Assembly: GCF_023634065.1 (NCBI RefSeq)
Contig: NZ_JALKCV010000001.1
Coordinates: 771,209-835,208 of the forward strand
From: Microbulbifer litoralis
GTDB lineage: Bacteria; Pseudomonadota; Gammaproteobacteria; Pseudomonadales; Cellvibrionaceae
DNA: 64,000 nt
Direction: 5' to 3'
Below, piece by piece: positions 9,479 to 18,153 of this stretch. The position numbers and the translations under genes are program-made. Numbering within the stretch: position 1 is the first letter of the stretch; each line of letters starts with the position of its first letter. The notes beneath the pieces are model-generated. The model ran no database searches, had not been told where the DNA came from, and saw only the letters and a list, made by a program, of their open reading frames with translations.

Positions 9479-10822
9479 ATGAAACACCCCCTGCTCCCGG
9501 AAAGACCCCTGTGCCTCTCCCCCACTCTGGCCGCCACCCTCGGCCTGGAGGAGGCGGTGTTGCTGACCGTGCTGGGGGAGCTGATGCCATTCCTGCCGGT
9601 AGAACCCCACCCGGGGCGCGACTGGTACACGGCCGAGGGCGAGCAATTGCAGCAGTCGCTGCCCTTCTGGGAGCCGGCGGATATCCAGCGCGTGGCCACC
9701 AGCCTGCGCAACCAGGGCGCGCTACTGCTGGGCGCGGCGCCCTACGGCAGCAGTTCCGTGCTCAAGTTCGCCCTGCCCGGCGAGCACACCCGCCCGGCGA
9801 CGCCGGCGGCCCCGCAACAGCGGGGCTACCAACCGCCCGCCCAGGTCCCGGCGGCGCGCAGCGCCAACACCATTTCCCCCGGTTGGCACCCGGACGCCGA
9901 GACCATGGCCCGTATCGCCCAGTTGGGCGTGCCGGAGCACTTCGTGCGCGAACAGCTGCCGGAGTTCGTGACCTACTGGCGCGAGCGCGGCGAATCCCGC
10001 CACTCCTTCGGTTCCCTGTTCCTGAAACAGGTCAAGAGCCGCTGGGAGGCCTATCGCGCCACCGCGCAGCGCAAACAGCCACTGCCGCCCGACTGGCGCC
10101 CGGGCGGCGAGACCCTGAGCAAACTGGCGGACGAGGGCGTGCCCAGCACCTTCGTGCAGCGCGGCCTGCAGCGCTTCGTCGACTACCACCACTCCAGCGG
10201 CAAGCTGTCCATCTCCTGGGACCTGGAGTTCAACGACTGGATCATGGAGGACTGGGAAAAGCAGGACACGCCGTTTATCGAGAAGCGCAAGCCCACCGCC
10301 ATGACCCGCGACTGGCAGCCCAGCGAGCACACCTGGGAACAGCTGCGGCGCCTGGCAATCAATCCCAACTTCGCCGCCGAGGTGCTGCCGGAATTCATCT
10401 ACAAGTGGCTGGAGCGCGGCGGCCACAGCGCCCGCTGGGGCGAGCTGTTTATCGACTACGCGCGCGAGGAGTGGGCCTACTACTGCCAGGGCATCGAGAA
10501 GAACCCGGTGGCCAAACCCATCTCGCGCCACTGGCAGCCGGGTAGCGACTGCTTGAGTCACCTGGTCAACCAGTGTGAAATAGAGCGCGACTTCGCACTC
10601 TCGCTGGTGCCCGAATTCATCATCTACTGGCGCGGCCAGAACGCCGCGCGCAAAAGCTGGGACGCCGTCTTCGTGCGTCACGCACGCCACCAGTGGGCGG
10701 CGCGTAACAAGCTGGCGATAGGACAATCCAATGGCACACAACAATCCGACAACCAACGTCACGACAACCAGAGGACAAGAGACAGATCCGTCCTCGACAT
10801 CGTCACGGACACAGACTGGTAG
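9479..10822 (+). CDS. DnaT-like ssDNA-binding protein with four tandem repeats
   Basis: This 447-residue protein has an N-terminal DnaT-like domain (1-100), a Pro/Ala linker (101-132), and four copies of an about 60-residue helical module near 133-190, 203-260, 276-335 and 348-407. Each module has the pattern W-x-P ... ET/C ... F ... EF-x-YW ... SW/W ... W, that of the DnaT C-terminal ssDNA-binding domain. Enterobacterial DnaT has one such domain, so fourfold repetition is notable. The 3' end overlaps the next gene, a lambda-P-like helicase loader. A primosome or replication-restart role is inferred. Confidence 0.8.
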   Translation: MKHPLLPERPLCLSPTLAATLGLEEAVLLTVLGELMPFLPVEPHPGRDWYTAEGEQLQQSLPFWEPADIQRVATSLRNQGALLLGAAPYGSSSVLKFALPGEHTRPATPAAPQQRGYQPPAQVPAARSANTISPGWHPDAETMARIAQLGVPEHFVREQLPEFVTYWRERGESRHSFGSLFLKQVKSRWEAYRATAQRKQPLPPDWRPGGETLSKLADEGVPSTFVQRGLQRFVDYHHSSGKLSISWDLEFNDWIMEDWEKQDTPFIEKRKPTAMTRDWQPSEHTWEQLRRLAINPNFAAEVLPEFIYKWLERGGHSARWGELFIDYAREEWAYYCQGIEKNPVAKPISRHWQPGSDCLSHLVNQCEIERDFALSLVPEFIIYWRGQNAARKSWDAVFVRHARHQWAARNKLAIGQSNGTQQSDNQRHDNQRTRDRSVLDIVTDTDW

Positions 10823-11399
10823 CGGCGGTGCCGGCGAGCAGCTCAACGAAAAGAAGCGCGCGCTCAACGAAGTGTTCGGCCTGCTCAAGCTCAGCTACCA
10901 CAACCAGTTCAACGCCGCCTTCCCGGACACCGAGACACTGAACCACGCCAAGCGCCTGTGGCTGGAATCCCTGGAGGCCTTCTCACCGGCGGAAATCGTC
11001 GCCGGTGCCAAGCGCGCCATCCGCCAGAGCGAATACCTGCCCACGGTGCACAAGATGCTGACGCTGTGCGCCGCCGGTGACAACGGCCTGCCGGACGCCC
11101 GCGCCGCCTACCGCGAGGCCTGCAACGCCCCCAGCCCCAAGGCCAATTTCAACTGGAGCCACCCGGCGGTCTACCACGCCGGGCGCGAATCCAACTGGTT
11201 CTTCCTGGCGAACAACCCGGAATCGGTGGCCTACCCGGTATTTGCCGAGCACTACCGCAAAATCTGCGCGCGGGTACTGGAAGGGGACAAGCTTACGCCG
11301 CCGGAACAACTGCAGCTGGAGGAAAAACCCGGCGAACCGCTGTCGAAGTCCGAAAATGCGAAGAAGATGGCAGCGCTGCGGGCGGAACTCGATATTTGA
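10731..11399 (+). CDS. Replication protein P-like helicase loader
   Basis: This 222-residue protein has a low-complexity Ser/Thr/Gln N-terminus (1-40) and a domain resembling phage lambda replication protein P (NQFNAAFPDTETLNHAKRLW ... IRQSEYLPTVHKMLTLC). Lambda P delivers DnaB helicase to origins. The ATG lies inside the preceding DnaT-like gene, giving a 92-base overlap in a different frame, with AGGA about 7 bases upstream. With no phage genes nearby it looks domesticated and paired with the DnaT-like protein for helicase loading. That function is inferred. Confidence 0.75.
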   Translation: MAHNNPTTNVTTTRGQETDPSSTSSRTQTGSGGAGEQLNEKKRALNEVFGLLKLSYHNQFNAAFPDTETLNHAKRLWLESLEAFSPAEIVAGAKRAIRQSEYLPTVHKMLTLCAAGDNGLPDARAAYREACNAPSPKANFNWSHPAVYHAGRESNWFFLANNPESVAYPVFAEHYRKICARVLEGDKLTPPEQLQLEEKPGEPLSKSENAKKMAALRAELDI

Positions 11400-11402
11400 C
11401 AG

Positions 11403-11462
11403 GCGGCCGTTGGTCGCGAGCGCACTTTACAGTAACCTCTAGTACTCGCGGCCGACGGTCGC
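11403..11462. repeat. Stem-loop after the replication gene pair
   Basis: GCGGCCGTTGGTCGCGAG (11403-11420) pairs with CTCGCGGCCGACGGTCGC (11445-11462) at 15 of 18 positions, with the mismatches forming G-U pairs in RNA, around a 24-base loop. It begins 3 bases after the loader stop. It has no T-run, so it may be a transcript-end hairpin or a dispersed palindrome rather than a standard terminator. Confidence 0.55.
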
Positions 11463-11509
11463 TGCCACAAAAGTGGAAAAGAATAATTTACAACCCAGCA
11501 GGTGACGCC

Positions 11510-12292
11510 ATGACCAGGCCATGCTTTCTGCTAGCGGTACCCTTTCTCACTGTCTGCGTCAGTGCCCAGGCAGACTTCTATTCCCATCGTTATGCGGGAG
11601 TCAGTTTCAGCAACGAAAACCTGGACGGACTCTGCGATAGCGGCAGATCGACGGTTCAGGGTTTCAATTCCAACGGCCAGACAGCAATTTTCGACCGCTG
11701 TACGGAAACCGGAAAGGGCTGGAAAATCTACGGCGGCTGGCGCTGGACACCTCATCTCGCCGTGGAAGCCAGCTTCCAAAAGCTGGCACAGGGTAGCATC
11801 ACCTATGACAGAACCGATGTGCAGATGCCTCCACCTCCGGTCTTCCTTGTCCCCGGACAACGGGCTCCTACCGGTTTCTTTCCCGAGTGGCGCGAACGGG
11901 ATGACATAGACACCGCCCTGGGCAATATATTTGTTGTCACACACTGGCCCATTGCCGAGGGCTTCAGTGTGTTCGCCAAACTGGGCGGCGGCGGCTGGAA
12001 TTCCCGTCTCAAACGGCGAATCAGTGGCATACAGGTTTTCGCGATACCGCTTGAACCGGAAGAGGGACAGGAGGAAATCGAATTTGAATTCGAGGAAGGG
12101 CCGTCGTCCGGTACACTGGAAGAAACACGCAACGGTTTCCACTGGAGTTACGGCGCCGGAATCAGCTACCGCCACCGCAATAGCTGGACCATTCGCGCCG
12201 AGTGGGAGAGCTTCAGCGACGTAGGCAGCGATGACTTTTTCACCGCTGTCGACGTGGAGAGCGCATCCCTGGGCTGGAGCATGCACTTCTAG
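11510..12292 (+). CDS. Outer-membrane beta-barrel protein
   Basis: This 260-residue protein has a signal peptide (TRPCFLLAVPFLTVCVSAQA, cleavage about residue 20). Alternating amphipathic strands follow, from YSHRYAGVSFSNENL to a C-terminal SASLGWSMHF ending in Phe, typical of OmpW/OmpA-like 8-stranded porin-fold proteins. GWKIYGGWRWTPHLAVEASF is a standard barrel-hairpin pattern. The ATG at 11510 is preferred because upstream in-frame codons would place residues before the signal peptide. The loop around residues 180-205 is very acidic (EEGQEEIEFEFEEG). Function unknown. Confidence 0.75.
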   Translation: MTRPCFLLAVPFLTVCVSAQADFYSHRYAGVSFSNENLDGLCDSGRSTVQGFNSNGQTAIFDRCTETGKGWKIYGGWRWTPHLAVEASFQKLAQGSITYDRTDVQMPPPPVFLVPGQRAPTGFFPEWRERDDIDTALGNIFVVTHWPIAEGFSVFAKLGGGGWNSRLKRRISGIQVFAIPLEPEEGQEEIEFEFEEGPSSGTLEETRNGFHWSYGAGISYRHRNSWTIRAEWESFSDVGSDDFFTAVDVESASLGWSMHF

Positions 12293-12388
12293 GCGGCCGC
12301 GCCGCGTTTCAGCAAAGATACACGGCGCCGTTCAGCTGGTACTCCTCCCGCGCCTTCATCCTACTCCGCTAAACGTTCGCCCGGCCGA

Positions 12389-12607
12389 TTACTTATCGGC
12401 TTGAGTTTCTTCGGGATTTCCGTCCTTCTCCTCGATTTCCGTCACCACCTTCTGCACCAGCTTCACCCGGCCGGATTTCACCAGTGCGTCGCGCAATACA
12501 TACTCGATCTGTGCGTTGACGCTGCGCAGGTCGTCGTCGGCCCAGCGTTGCATCGCCACCAGGACCTGTTCGTTGATTCTCAGTGGGAAAGCTTTCTTTT
12601 TTGCCAT
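12389..12607 (-). CDS. Arc-family ribbon-helix-helix DNA-binding protein
   Basis: This 72-residue protein begins [40 protein letters not shown], a clear Arc-type ribbon-helix-helix (strand PLRI, then two helices with the SVNAQIE turn). The acidic tail [11 protein letters not shown] is probably disordered. The start is 15 bases after the stop of the SPFH gene, so the two are co-transcribed. It may regulate that operon. No toxin gene is next to it. Confidence 0.8.
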   Translation of the reverse strand: MAKKKAFPLRINEQVLVAMQRWADDDLRSVNAQIEYVLRDALVKSGRVKLVQKVVTEIEEKDGNPEETQADK

Positions 12608-12622
12608 AACGACACGGGCCGA

Positions 12623-13489
12623 TCAGTACAGGCTGCCGGCGTTCACCACCGGCTGCGCCTGCTGCTCGCCGCAGATGACGACCATCAGGTTGTTGACCAT
12701 ATTCGCCTTGCGCTCCTCATCCAGTTCCAGTTCGTGGGATTCCGCCAGCGTGGCAATGGCATCGGTCACCATTTCCACCGCGCCCTGCACGATCAGCCGG
12801 CGCGCCGCCAGTACGGCACTGGCCTGTTGCTTGCGCAGCATTGCCTGGGCGATTTCCGGCGCGTAGGCGAGATGGCTGATACGCGCCTCTATCACCTCGA
12901 TGCCGGCCCGCCCGAGGCGCTCCTGCACCTGGCTTTTGATTTTCTCCGCAACACTGAGCGGGTCGCCGCGCAACGACAGGATTCCCTCGGCGTGGTTGTC
13001 GTAGGGGTATTCATTGGCCACGTTGCGCAGCGCCGCCTCGCTCTGGATGGTGACGAAGCTCTCGTAGTCGTCCACTTCGAAGTGCGCTTCCGCCGAGTCC
13101 ACCACTTTCCACACCACCACCGCGGCAATCTCGATGGGATTGCCGTTGGCATCGTTGACCTTGAGCTTGCCGCTCTCGAAGTTGCGCACCCGCAGGGAAA
13201 TGGGCGTGCGTTTGAACACGAAGGGGTTGGCCCAGCGCAGGCCAGTGCTGTGTTCGGTCCCCACATACTTGCCGAACAGCTGCAGTATCTTGCCCTGGTT
13301 GGGCGCCACCATGAACAGGCCGTGCCAGCAGAAACCCACCGCCGCCGCGGCCAGTATCCACAGTGCCACTGCGGGATTCTCCGCCAGCCCCGCCCGTACG
13401 GCCAGGCCGATGGTGGCCAGCTGCAACAGTGCCAGCGCGGCGACCATACCGTAGCCGTTGACGGTAAAGGCCCTTTTCTCTGTGATCAT
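12623..13489 (-). CDS. SPFH/Band 7 (stomatin-prohibitin) membrane protein
   Basis: This 288-residue protein has two N-terminal membrane helices (about 14-34 and 41-60) and then a Band 7 domain ([20 protein letters not shown] ... [27 protein letters not shown]). A helical segment ([24 protein letters not shown]) follows, typical of SPFH oligomer-forming coiled regions. Such proteins scaffold membrane microdomains. It is the first gene of a two-gene operon with the Arc-like protein. Confidence 0.88.
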   Translation of the reverse strand: MITEKRAFTVNGYGMVAALALLQLATIGLAVRAGLAENPAVALWILAAAAVGFCWHGLFMVAPNQGKILQLFGKYVGTEHSTGLRWANPFVFKRTPISLRVRNFESGKLKVNDANGNPIEIAAVVVWKVVDSAEAHFEVDDYESFVTIQSEAALRNVANEYPYDNHAEGILSLRGDPLSVAEKIKSQVQERLGRAGIEVIEARISHLAYAPEIAQAMLRKQQASAVLAARRLIVQGAVEMVTDAIATLAESHELELDEERKANMVNNLMVVICGEQQAQPVVNAGSLY

Positions 13490-13607
13490 GCGGAACTCCT
13501 TTTTGATGTCATTTTGATATCACATTAACACACAGCTACAGGAACACCAACGGCGACGGATATTTGTCGCCGCGGGAAAGGGCAGGGAGAGTGTGGTGGG
13601 GAGATGG

Positions 13608-14534
13608 TTAGTTGAGCTGCAGGCGCCGCAGCTTGAAGCGCCGCGCCAGGATCCAGTCCACGATCCGCCGCGGCAGCCAGCGGGCCATCCACGGCATCAG
13701 GCCGCTCTTGTTGCCCAGGCGCACGACCGAAGGCGGACGTTTGCGCAGCAGTTCCTTTGCCAGCCTGCGCGCCATGGTGCTGGCCAGTGTGGCGTTCTGC
13801 TGCGATTCCTGGGCCCGCGCGCGCACCATCTCCTCCTGGCGTTTGTACCAGGAGTCAGGGGCCAGCAGGCCGCGCAGGGAGGTCTCTGCGTGGCGGCCGA
13901 ACTCCGACGCCACGGCGCCGGGCTGTACCGTCATCACGCGGATGCCGAAGGGTTTCAATTCCAGGCGCAGCACATCGGAAAGGGCGTGCAGGGCCGCCTT
14001 GGAGGCGCAGTAGGCGCCGGAGAAGGGCGTCGGCAGCACCCCGGAGACAGAGCCGATATTGCAGATCAGGCCGCGGCGCTCGGATTTCATCAGCGGCGCA
14101 CAGGCGCGGGCCAGCGCCATGGGCGCGAACACATTGGTCCGGAACTGGTTCTCCAGCGCGCGGGTATCCAGTTCCAGCAGCGGGCCCATCTGGCCATAAC
14201 CGGCGTTGTTGATCAGGATATCCAGGCGGCCGTAGGCGGCTTTCAATGCGTGTACCACACGGTTGATATCCGCCTGGGAATTGACATCCAGCGACTCGGT
14301 GGCGATACCCAGGTCCGCCAGCTCCTGCAGGCTCTCGGGGCGCCGCGCCGTGGCGATGACGATGGTACCGCGGCGGTGCAGGGCCAGCGCCAGCTCGCGG
14401 CCGATGCCGGAGGAGCAACCGGTGACCAGCGCCACCCGGTCCGGCACGACATAGCCGCGGCCTATCTGCGCCAGGCTCTCGGCGGCAAAGGTATGGTCGG
14501 AAGGGCGGAACCTCGATGCCGGCGTCTTGCTCAC
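13608..14534 (-). CDS. SDR-family oxidoreductase
   Basis: This 308-residue short-chain dehydrogenase has the NAD(P)-binding motif VTGCSSGIG, the NNAGYGQMG loop, a catalytic Ser in IGSVSG and the YCASK active site. The GTG at 14534 is chosen because GGAG lies about 10 bases upstream and it falls 8 bases after the VOC-gene stop. Longer in-frame starts would overlap that gene out of frame. The C-terminal extension (WMARWLPRRIVDWILARRFKLRRLQ) is basic and may touch membranes, as in lipid-related SDRs. Confidence 0.85.
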   Translation of the reverse strand: MSKTPASRFRPSDHTFAAESLAQIGRGYVVPDRVALVTGCSSGIGRELALALHRRGTIVIATARRPESLQELADLGIATESLDVNSQADINRVVHALKAAYGRLDILINNAGYGQMGPLLELDTRALENQFRTNVFAPMALARACAPLMKSERRGLICNIGSVSGVLPTPFSGAYCASKAALHALSDVLRLELKPFGIRVMTVQPGAVASEFGRHAETSLRGLLAPDSWYKRQEEMVRARAQESQQNATLASTMARRLAKELLRKRPPSVVRLGNKSGLMPWMARWLPRRIVDWILARRFKLRRLQLN

Positions 14535-14542
14535 GGGAAGGT

Positions 14543-14914
14543 CTACTCCGCTTGAAAGTGGGGATTCTGTATCAGGCCGAAAATATTGCCGTAGGGATCG
14601 AGGAAAGTCGCCATCAGGATGCCCTCCCCCACATCGACGGTCTCGCTGTGCTGGCGCGCACCCAGAGCGTTGAGGCGCTCCACCTGCGCGGCGATATCCT
14701 CGACGCCCCAATAGGCCACCACGCCGTCGGCGCGGCTGGTGACACTGCGGGCGTCCGGGTCCAGCCCCAGCTCGAAGCCGCCGACATTGAAGCCGACATA
14801 GCATTCGGCGTCGAAATAGGGTTCCTGCTCCAGCAACCGCATGTACCAGGCTTTCGCCTCGGCGATATCGGTAACACCGTAGATGACGGTGCGCAGGCCG
14901 AGAAACTGACTCAT
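14543..14914 (-). CDS. VOC-family (glyoxalase/bleomycin-resistance) protein
   Basis: This 123-residue single VOC module carries paired beta-alpha-beta-beta-beta units (LRTVIYGVTDIAEAKAWYMRLLEQEPYF ... ILMATFLDPYGNIFGLIQNPHF). The DPYGNIFG end motif carries the usual third metal-ligand region, as in glyoxalase I-like dioxygenases. It is 8 bases upstream of the SDR gene in an operon. The substrate is unknown. Confidence 0.85.
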   Translation of the reverse strand: MSQFLGLRTVIYGVTDIAEAKAWYMRLLEQEPYFDAECYVGFNVGGFELGLDPDARSVTSRADGVVAYWGVEDIAAQVERLNALGARQHSETVDVGEGILMATFLDPYGNIFGLIQNPHFQAE

Positions 14915-14945
14915 TCCGGGACTCCCGCTTATTGTGTGTTGTTTC

Positions 14946-15024
14946 TGTAGAGGCCTTTTTGCAGGCGAATACTGCCGATGTTCTTGCCGACGCCGGTTTA
15001 TTCGCCTGCGGGCAAGCTCCTACA
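14946..15024. repeat. GTAGGAGC-type palindromic repeat, copy A
   Basis: The arms TGTAGAGG...GCAGGCGAAT (14946-14970) and ATTCGCCTGC...CTCCTACA (15000-15024) are inverted copies with a few mismatches around a 29-base loop. The same arm sequence recurs at 36539-36706 and 62524-62589. It is an intergenic REP-like element. Confidence 0.75.
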
Positions 15025-15054
15025 GCGGGCTTTGTTCACTGCGAGGGGCCGCAT

Positions 15055-15423
15055 TTACTGCAGCTCCTGCTCCAGTTGCTCGAGCAGGTCCAGCGGTTCC
15101 AGCTCCACCCCTTCCAGTTCGCCGTTCCAGTTGATGCCCACCAGTATCACATCCTCGTGCATACCGGTAAGCCAGTCGTCCATAAATTCTTCCAGGTCGA
15201 TGGCCACCACCCGGTAGTCCGCCCAATCGCCGTCGGTGTGGATCTCGGCGAATTCGCGCCGGGACCAGAAGGGCATCACCTCCGTCTGCGGGTACTTTTC
15301 CGACTCGCAGAGGGCGAAGCCCTCGTCCCCTTCCAGCGCCCAGACACAGCCCTGGCCGGCGCTCTCGGGCAGAAAGCGGGCGCAGTTGTCTTCGAAATCG
15401 TTACTCAGGGGCTCACTGGACAT
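15055..15423 (-). CDS. DUF2750 family protein
   Basis: This acidic 122-residue protein is collinear with DUF2750: CVWALEGDEGFALCESEKY, then MPFWSRREFAEI, DLEEFMDDWL, and LVGINWNGELEGVELEPLDLLEQLEQEL. The family is cytoplasmic, common in gammaproteobacteria, and without assigned function. It is transcribed away from the RlmD gene region, with its own start after a short gap. Confidence 0.8.
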   Translation of the reverse strand: MSSEPLSNDFEDNCARFLPESAGQGCVWALEGDEGFALCESEKYPQTEVMPFWSRREFAEIHTDGDWADYRVVAIDLEEFMDDWLTGMHEDVILVGINWNGELEGVELEPLDLLEQLEQELQ

Positions 15424-15506
15424 GGATCGGGACCTCGGGAATTTGAACGCAGTTTACGCCAGATTCCGGGGCACACCAATGACAGGGCGCCGACGCGCGC
15501 CGCATG

Positions 15507-16886
15507 TCAGCCGCGTTCGAAGACCGCCATGGATTCCACGTGCGCCGTATGCGGGAACATGTCCATGACACCGGCACCGGTCAGGCGATAGCCGAGGCCC
15601 GCCAGCTCGCCGGCATCCCGCGCCAGGGTGGCCGGGTTGCAGGACACGTAGACGATCTTTTTTGCGTCAAAGCGGGCCAGCTGGCGCACCACTTCCAGCG
15701 CGCCGCTGCGCGGCGGGTCCAGCAGGATGCGATCGAAGCCGCCCTCCGCCCAGGCGTGGGACCTGATATCCCGCGTCAGGTCGGCAGCGTGGAACTGCAC
15801 ATTGTCCAGGCCGTTGCGGGCGGCGTTGTCGATGCCGCGCTGCATCAGTGCGCCCTCGCCCTCCACCCCCACCACGTTCCCGGCGCGGCGCGCCAGCGGC
15901 AGGGTGAAGTTGCCCAGGCCGCAGAACAGGTCCAGTACCCGCTCGCCGGGTTGCGGGTCCAGCAGTGCCACCGCGCGACTGACCATCTGCCGGTTGATCT
16001 CAAAATTGACCTGGATAAAGTCGAGCGGGTGGAACGCCAGCGCCAGGTCGAATTCCGGCAGGCGATAACCGAGCCGCTCCTCGCCGCCGAGCGGCCAGAT
16101 ACGGTGGGCGCTGGCCGCATCGCCGGGCTGCAGGTACAGGTGGATACCGCTGTCCGCGGCGAAGGAGAGCCAGCGCTGCCGGTCCGCATCCGCCAGCGGT
16201 TTCAGGTGGCGCAACACGATGGCCGCGGTATCGTCGCCGACCGCCACCTCCAGTTGCGAAAAGTGCGCGCGACCCGCGCTGCCGGCCACCAGTTGTTTCA
16301 GCTGCGGAATATGTTCGGCGATCGCCGGGTGCAGCACGTGGCACTCGCGGATATCGGTCAGTTCATTGGAGCGCTTCCTGCGGAAGCCGAACACCAGTTC
16401 ACGCGCCGCCTTTCCTTTTCCCGCCCCCTTTTTCACTTCGCGGATGCCAATGCGCCCCTTGCGCCGATAGCCAAAAGACTCCGCCACCAGTGGCGGCAGG
16501 ATTTCCGGCACCCGCAGATCGCCGAAGCGTGCCAGCTGGTCCAGCAGGATTTTCTGCTTTTCCGCAATCTGCACCGGCGGCTGCAGATGCTGCAGCGAAC
16601 AGCCGCCGCACAGATCCACGTGTGGACAGCGCGGCGCGCAGCGATCCGCGGACGGCTGCAGGATTTCCACCGCCGCGCCCTCGTCGAATTTCGAACGCCG
16701 CGCCGTGTACCGGAAGGCGACCGACTCGCCCGGCAGTGCATTGTCGATAAAGACCGTCTTGCCACCGACGCGGGCGATGCCGCGCATATCGTGGCTGAAT
16801 GTTTCCACCCGTGCCTGCGCTTTTGCGGGCAGCGTTTTTTGCGGGCTTTTTTTCGGGGAGAAGAAACGGGGTCTGCTGGTGGCCAT
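15507..16886 (-). CDS. rlmD: 23S rRNA (uracil-1939-C5)-methyltransferase RlmD
   Basis: This 459-residue enzyme methylates U1939 of 23S rRNA using SAM. It has a TRAM RNA-binding domain (about 22-76), a [4Fe-4S] cysteine set (C87-x5-C93-x2-C96), a SAM-binding motif (VLDLFCGLGNFTLPLARR), LLDPPRSGA, and the catalytic nucleophile C416 in YVSCNPATLARD. A late HVES provides the general-base Glu. Length and motif order match RumA/RlmD, and the CGGC cluster distinguishes it from TrmA. Confidence 0.95.
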   Translation of the reverse strand: MATSRPRFFSPKKSPQKTLPAKAQARVETFSHDMRGIARVGGKTVFIDNALPGESVAFRYTARRSKFDEGAAVEILQPSADRCAPRCPHVDLCGGCSLQHLQPPVQIAEKQKILLDQLARFGDLRVPEILPPLVAESFGYRRKGRIGIREVKKGAGKGKAARELVFGFRRKRSNELTDIRECHVLHPAIAEHIPQLKQLVAGSAGRAHFSQLEVAVGDDTAAIVLRHLKPLADADRQRWLSFAADSGIHLYLQPGDAASAHRIWPLGGEERLGYRLPEFDLALAFHPLDFIQVNFEINRQMVSRAVALLDPQPGERVLDLFCGLGNFTLPLARRAGNVVGVEGEGALMQRGIDNAARNGLDNVQFHAADLTRDIRSHAWAEGGFDRILLDPPRSGALEVVRQLARFDAKKIVYVSCNPATLARDAGELAGLGYRLTGAGVMDMFPHTAHVESMAVFERG

Positions 16887-16911
16887 AGAAGTCAGTTACA
16901 AAAGGCGTAGG

Positions 16912-16928
16912 GTGCGCCGTGCGCACCG
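16912..16928. repeat. GGTGCGC stem-loop repeat
   Basis: GGTGCGC-CGT-GCGCACC is a perfect 7-base stem with a 3-base loop, preceded by GTA. It lies in the gap between rlmD and the YgjP-like gene. The form GTAGGGTGCGCCGTGCGCACC is, to my knowledge, a common dispersed palindrome in proteobacterial genomes. Confidence 0.5.
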
Positions 16929-16972
16929 GGAAGATCCGGATATTGTACCGCCCATACGGTGCCCCCTTGTAT

Positions 16973-17680
16973 CTACAGTACCAGGCGGTGGCCGCTGTCC
17001 CGCAGCCAGCGGCGCAATTCCCGGTAGCGCGGGCAGACGGATTCCACCAGTTGCCAGAAGGCGCGGCTGTGGTTGTGGTGGCGCAGGTGGCAGACTTCGT
17101 GGGCCACCAGGTAATCCACCACCGGCTCCGGCGCCAGGCACACCAGCCAGTTGTACTGCAGTTCGCCGCGAATGGTGCAGTGGCCCCACTTGCTTTTGGT
17201 GCGGCGCACGCGCACCGAGGAGAACGGCAGGCCCAGTCGATCGGCATAGTACGCCGACTTGTCCGCCAGCATGGCCAGCGCCTCGCGCTGGTAGAGCTTG
17301 TGCAGGGCGGCCTGCAATTGCGCTTCGGATGGGTCGCGGTAGCGGCTGTAGAGACGGATGGCACGGTCGGAAATCCCCGCGCCCGCCGGCCGCGCCGCGC
17401 GCTCGAGCGGCAGCTTCTGCCCCAGCCAGGGAAAGCTGGCCCCGAATCCGTAGCGGTGCTGCGGAATCTCCGCCGCGCGCACCTCGGCGCGCAGCAACTG
17501 GGTCCGCACCCACTGGATATTCTCCTGCAGGAAACGGTGTCCGTGGCGCGCGGCGCAGCGCTGCGGGATGCGCACTTCAACGCCGGATTCCGCCAGCACC
17601 AGCCCCAGCCGCTTGCGCCGCGGCGAGCGCACCAGGCGGTAGGGAATATCCTCGTAGCGATGCTGTTCGGCAGAACTCAT
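16973..17680 (-). CDS. YgjP/DUF45-type M48 metal-dependent hydrolase
   Basis: This 235-residue protein of the YgjP family has the zinc metallopeptidase motif HEVCHLRHHNHS with a following Glu/His region, and the family segment WGHCTIRGELQYNWLVCL before it. The N-terminal basic part (VRSPRRKRLGLVL) is usual. The ATG at 17680 overlaps the thioesterase stop (ATGA) and is preferred over a longer frame into that gene. Its physiological substrate is unknown. Confidence 0.85.
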   Translation of the reverse strand: MSSAEQHRYEDIPYRLVRSPRRKRLGLVLAESGVEVRIPQRCAARHGHRFLQENIQWVRTQLLRAEVRAAEIPQHRYGFGASFPWLGQKLPLERAARPAGAGISDRAIRLYSRYRDPSEAQLQAALHKLYQREALAMLADKSAYYADRLGLPFSSVRVRRTKSKWGHCTIRGELQYNWLVCLAPEPVVDYLVAHEVCHLRHHNHSRAFWQLVESVCPRYRELRRWLRDSGHRLVL

Positions 17681-18108
17681 TGGCCGCCGTGGGGCACGAC
17701 GGCCATGGTGATGCGGGAAATACAGCTCAGCTTGCCGCGCGGATCGCTGATGCGGATTTCCCACACCTGGCTGCTGCGGCCGATATGCACGGGCCTGGCG
17801 ACGCCGGTAACCTCGCCCTCGGGCACCGGGCGCAGGTGGTTGGCGTTGATCTCCTGGCCCACGCAGTAGAACTTGTCCGTATCCACCACCAGGTTGGCGG
17901 CAATGGAACCCAGGGTCTCCGCCAGCACCACGCTGGCGCCGCCGTGCAGTATGCCGAACGGCTGGCGGGTGCGGCGATCCACCGGCAGGGTACCCACCAG
18001 GTAGTCGTCGCCCAGTTCGGTCACCTGCATGCCGATATAGCCAGGCATGCAGCCGGCGGCGTTGTCATTGATCGCTTCCAGCGTGGGCGTGGAGTGCCAG
18101 ATTGCCAT
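17677..18108 (-). CDS. Hotdog-fold PaaI/YdiI-like thioesterase
   Basis: This 143-residue acyl-CoA thioesterase-type protein has the PFGILHGGASVVLAETLGS segment, holding the HGG and catalytic-Glu positions of the PaaI/YdiI/EntH subfamily, and the later VGQEINANHLRP. The ATG at 18108 with GGAAA upstream is chosen, as the longer GTG-type frame adds a non-conserved N-terminus. It is translationally coupled to the metalloprotease downstream. The acyl substrate is unknown. Confidence 0.85.
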   Translation of the reverse strand: MAIWHSTPTLEAINDNAAGCMPGYIGMQVTELGDDYLVGTLPVDRRTRQPFGILHGGASVVLAETLGSIAANLVVDTDKFYCVGQEINANHLRPVPEGEVTGVARPVHIGRSSQVWEIRISDPRGKLSCISRITMAVVPHGGQ

Positions 18109-18153
18109 AGTGTTGTTTCCGGTTGGGGGGCCGCGGCCCCGGGAGGCCACGTC

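Noticed and set aside
13608..14804. Longer form of the SDR starting at 14804
   Set aside because: The extension lies out of frame across the VOC gene and lacks family likeness; the GTG at 14534 has a ribosome site and fits the operon spacing.
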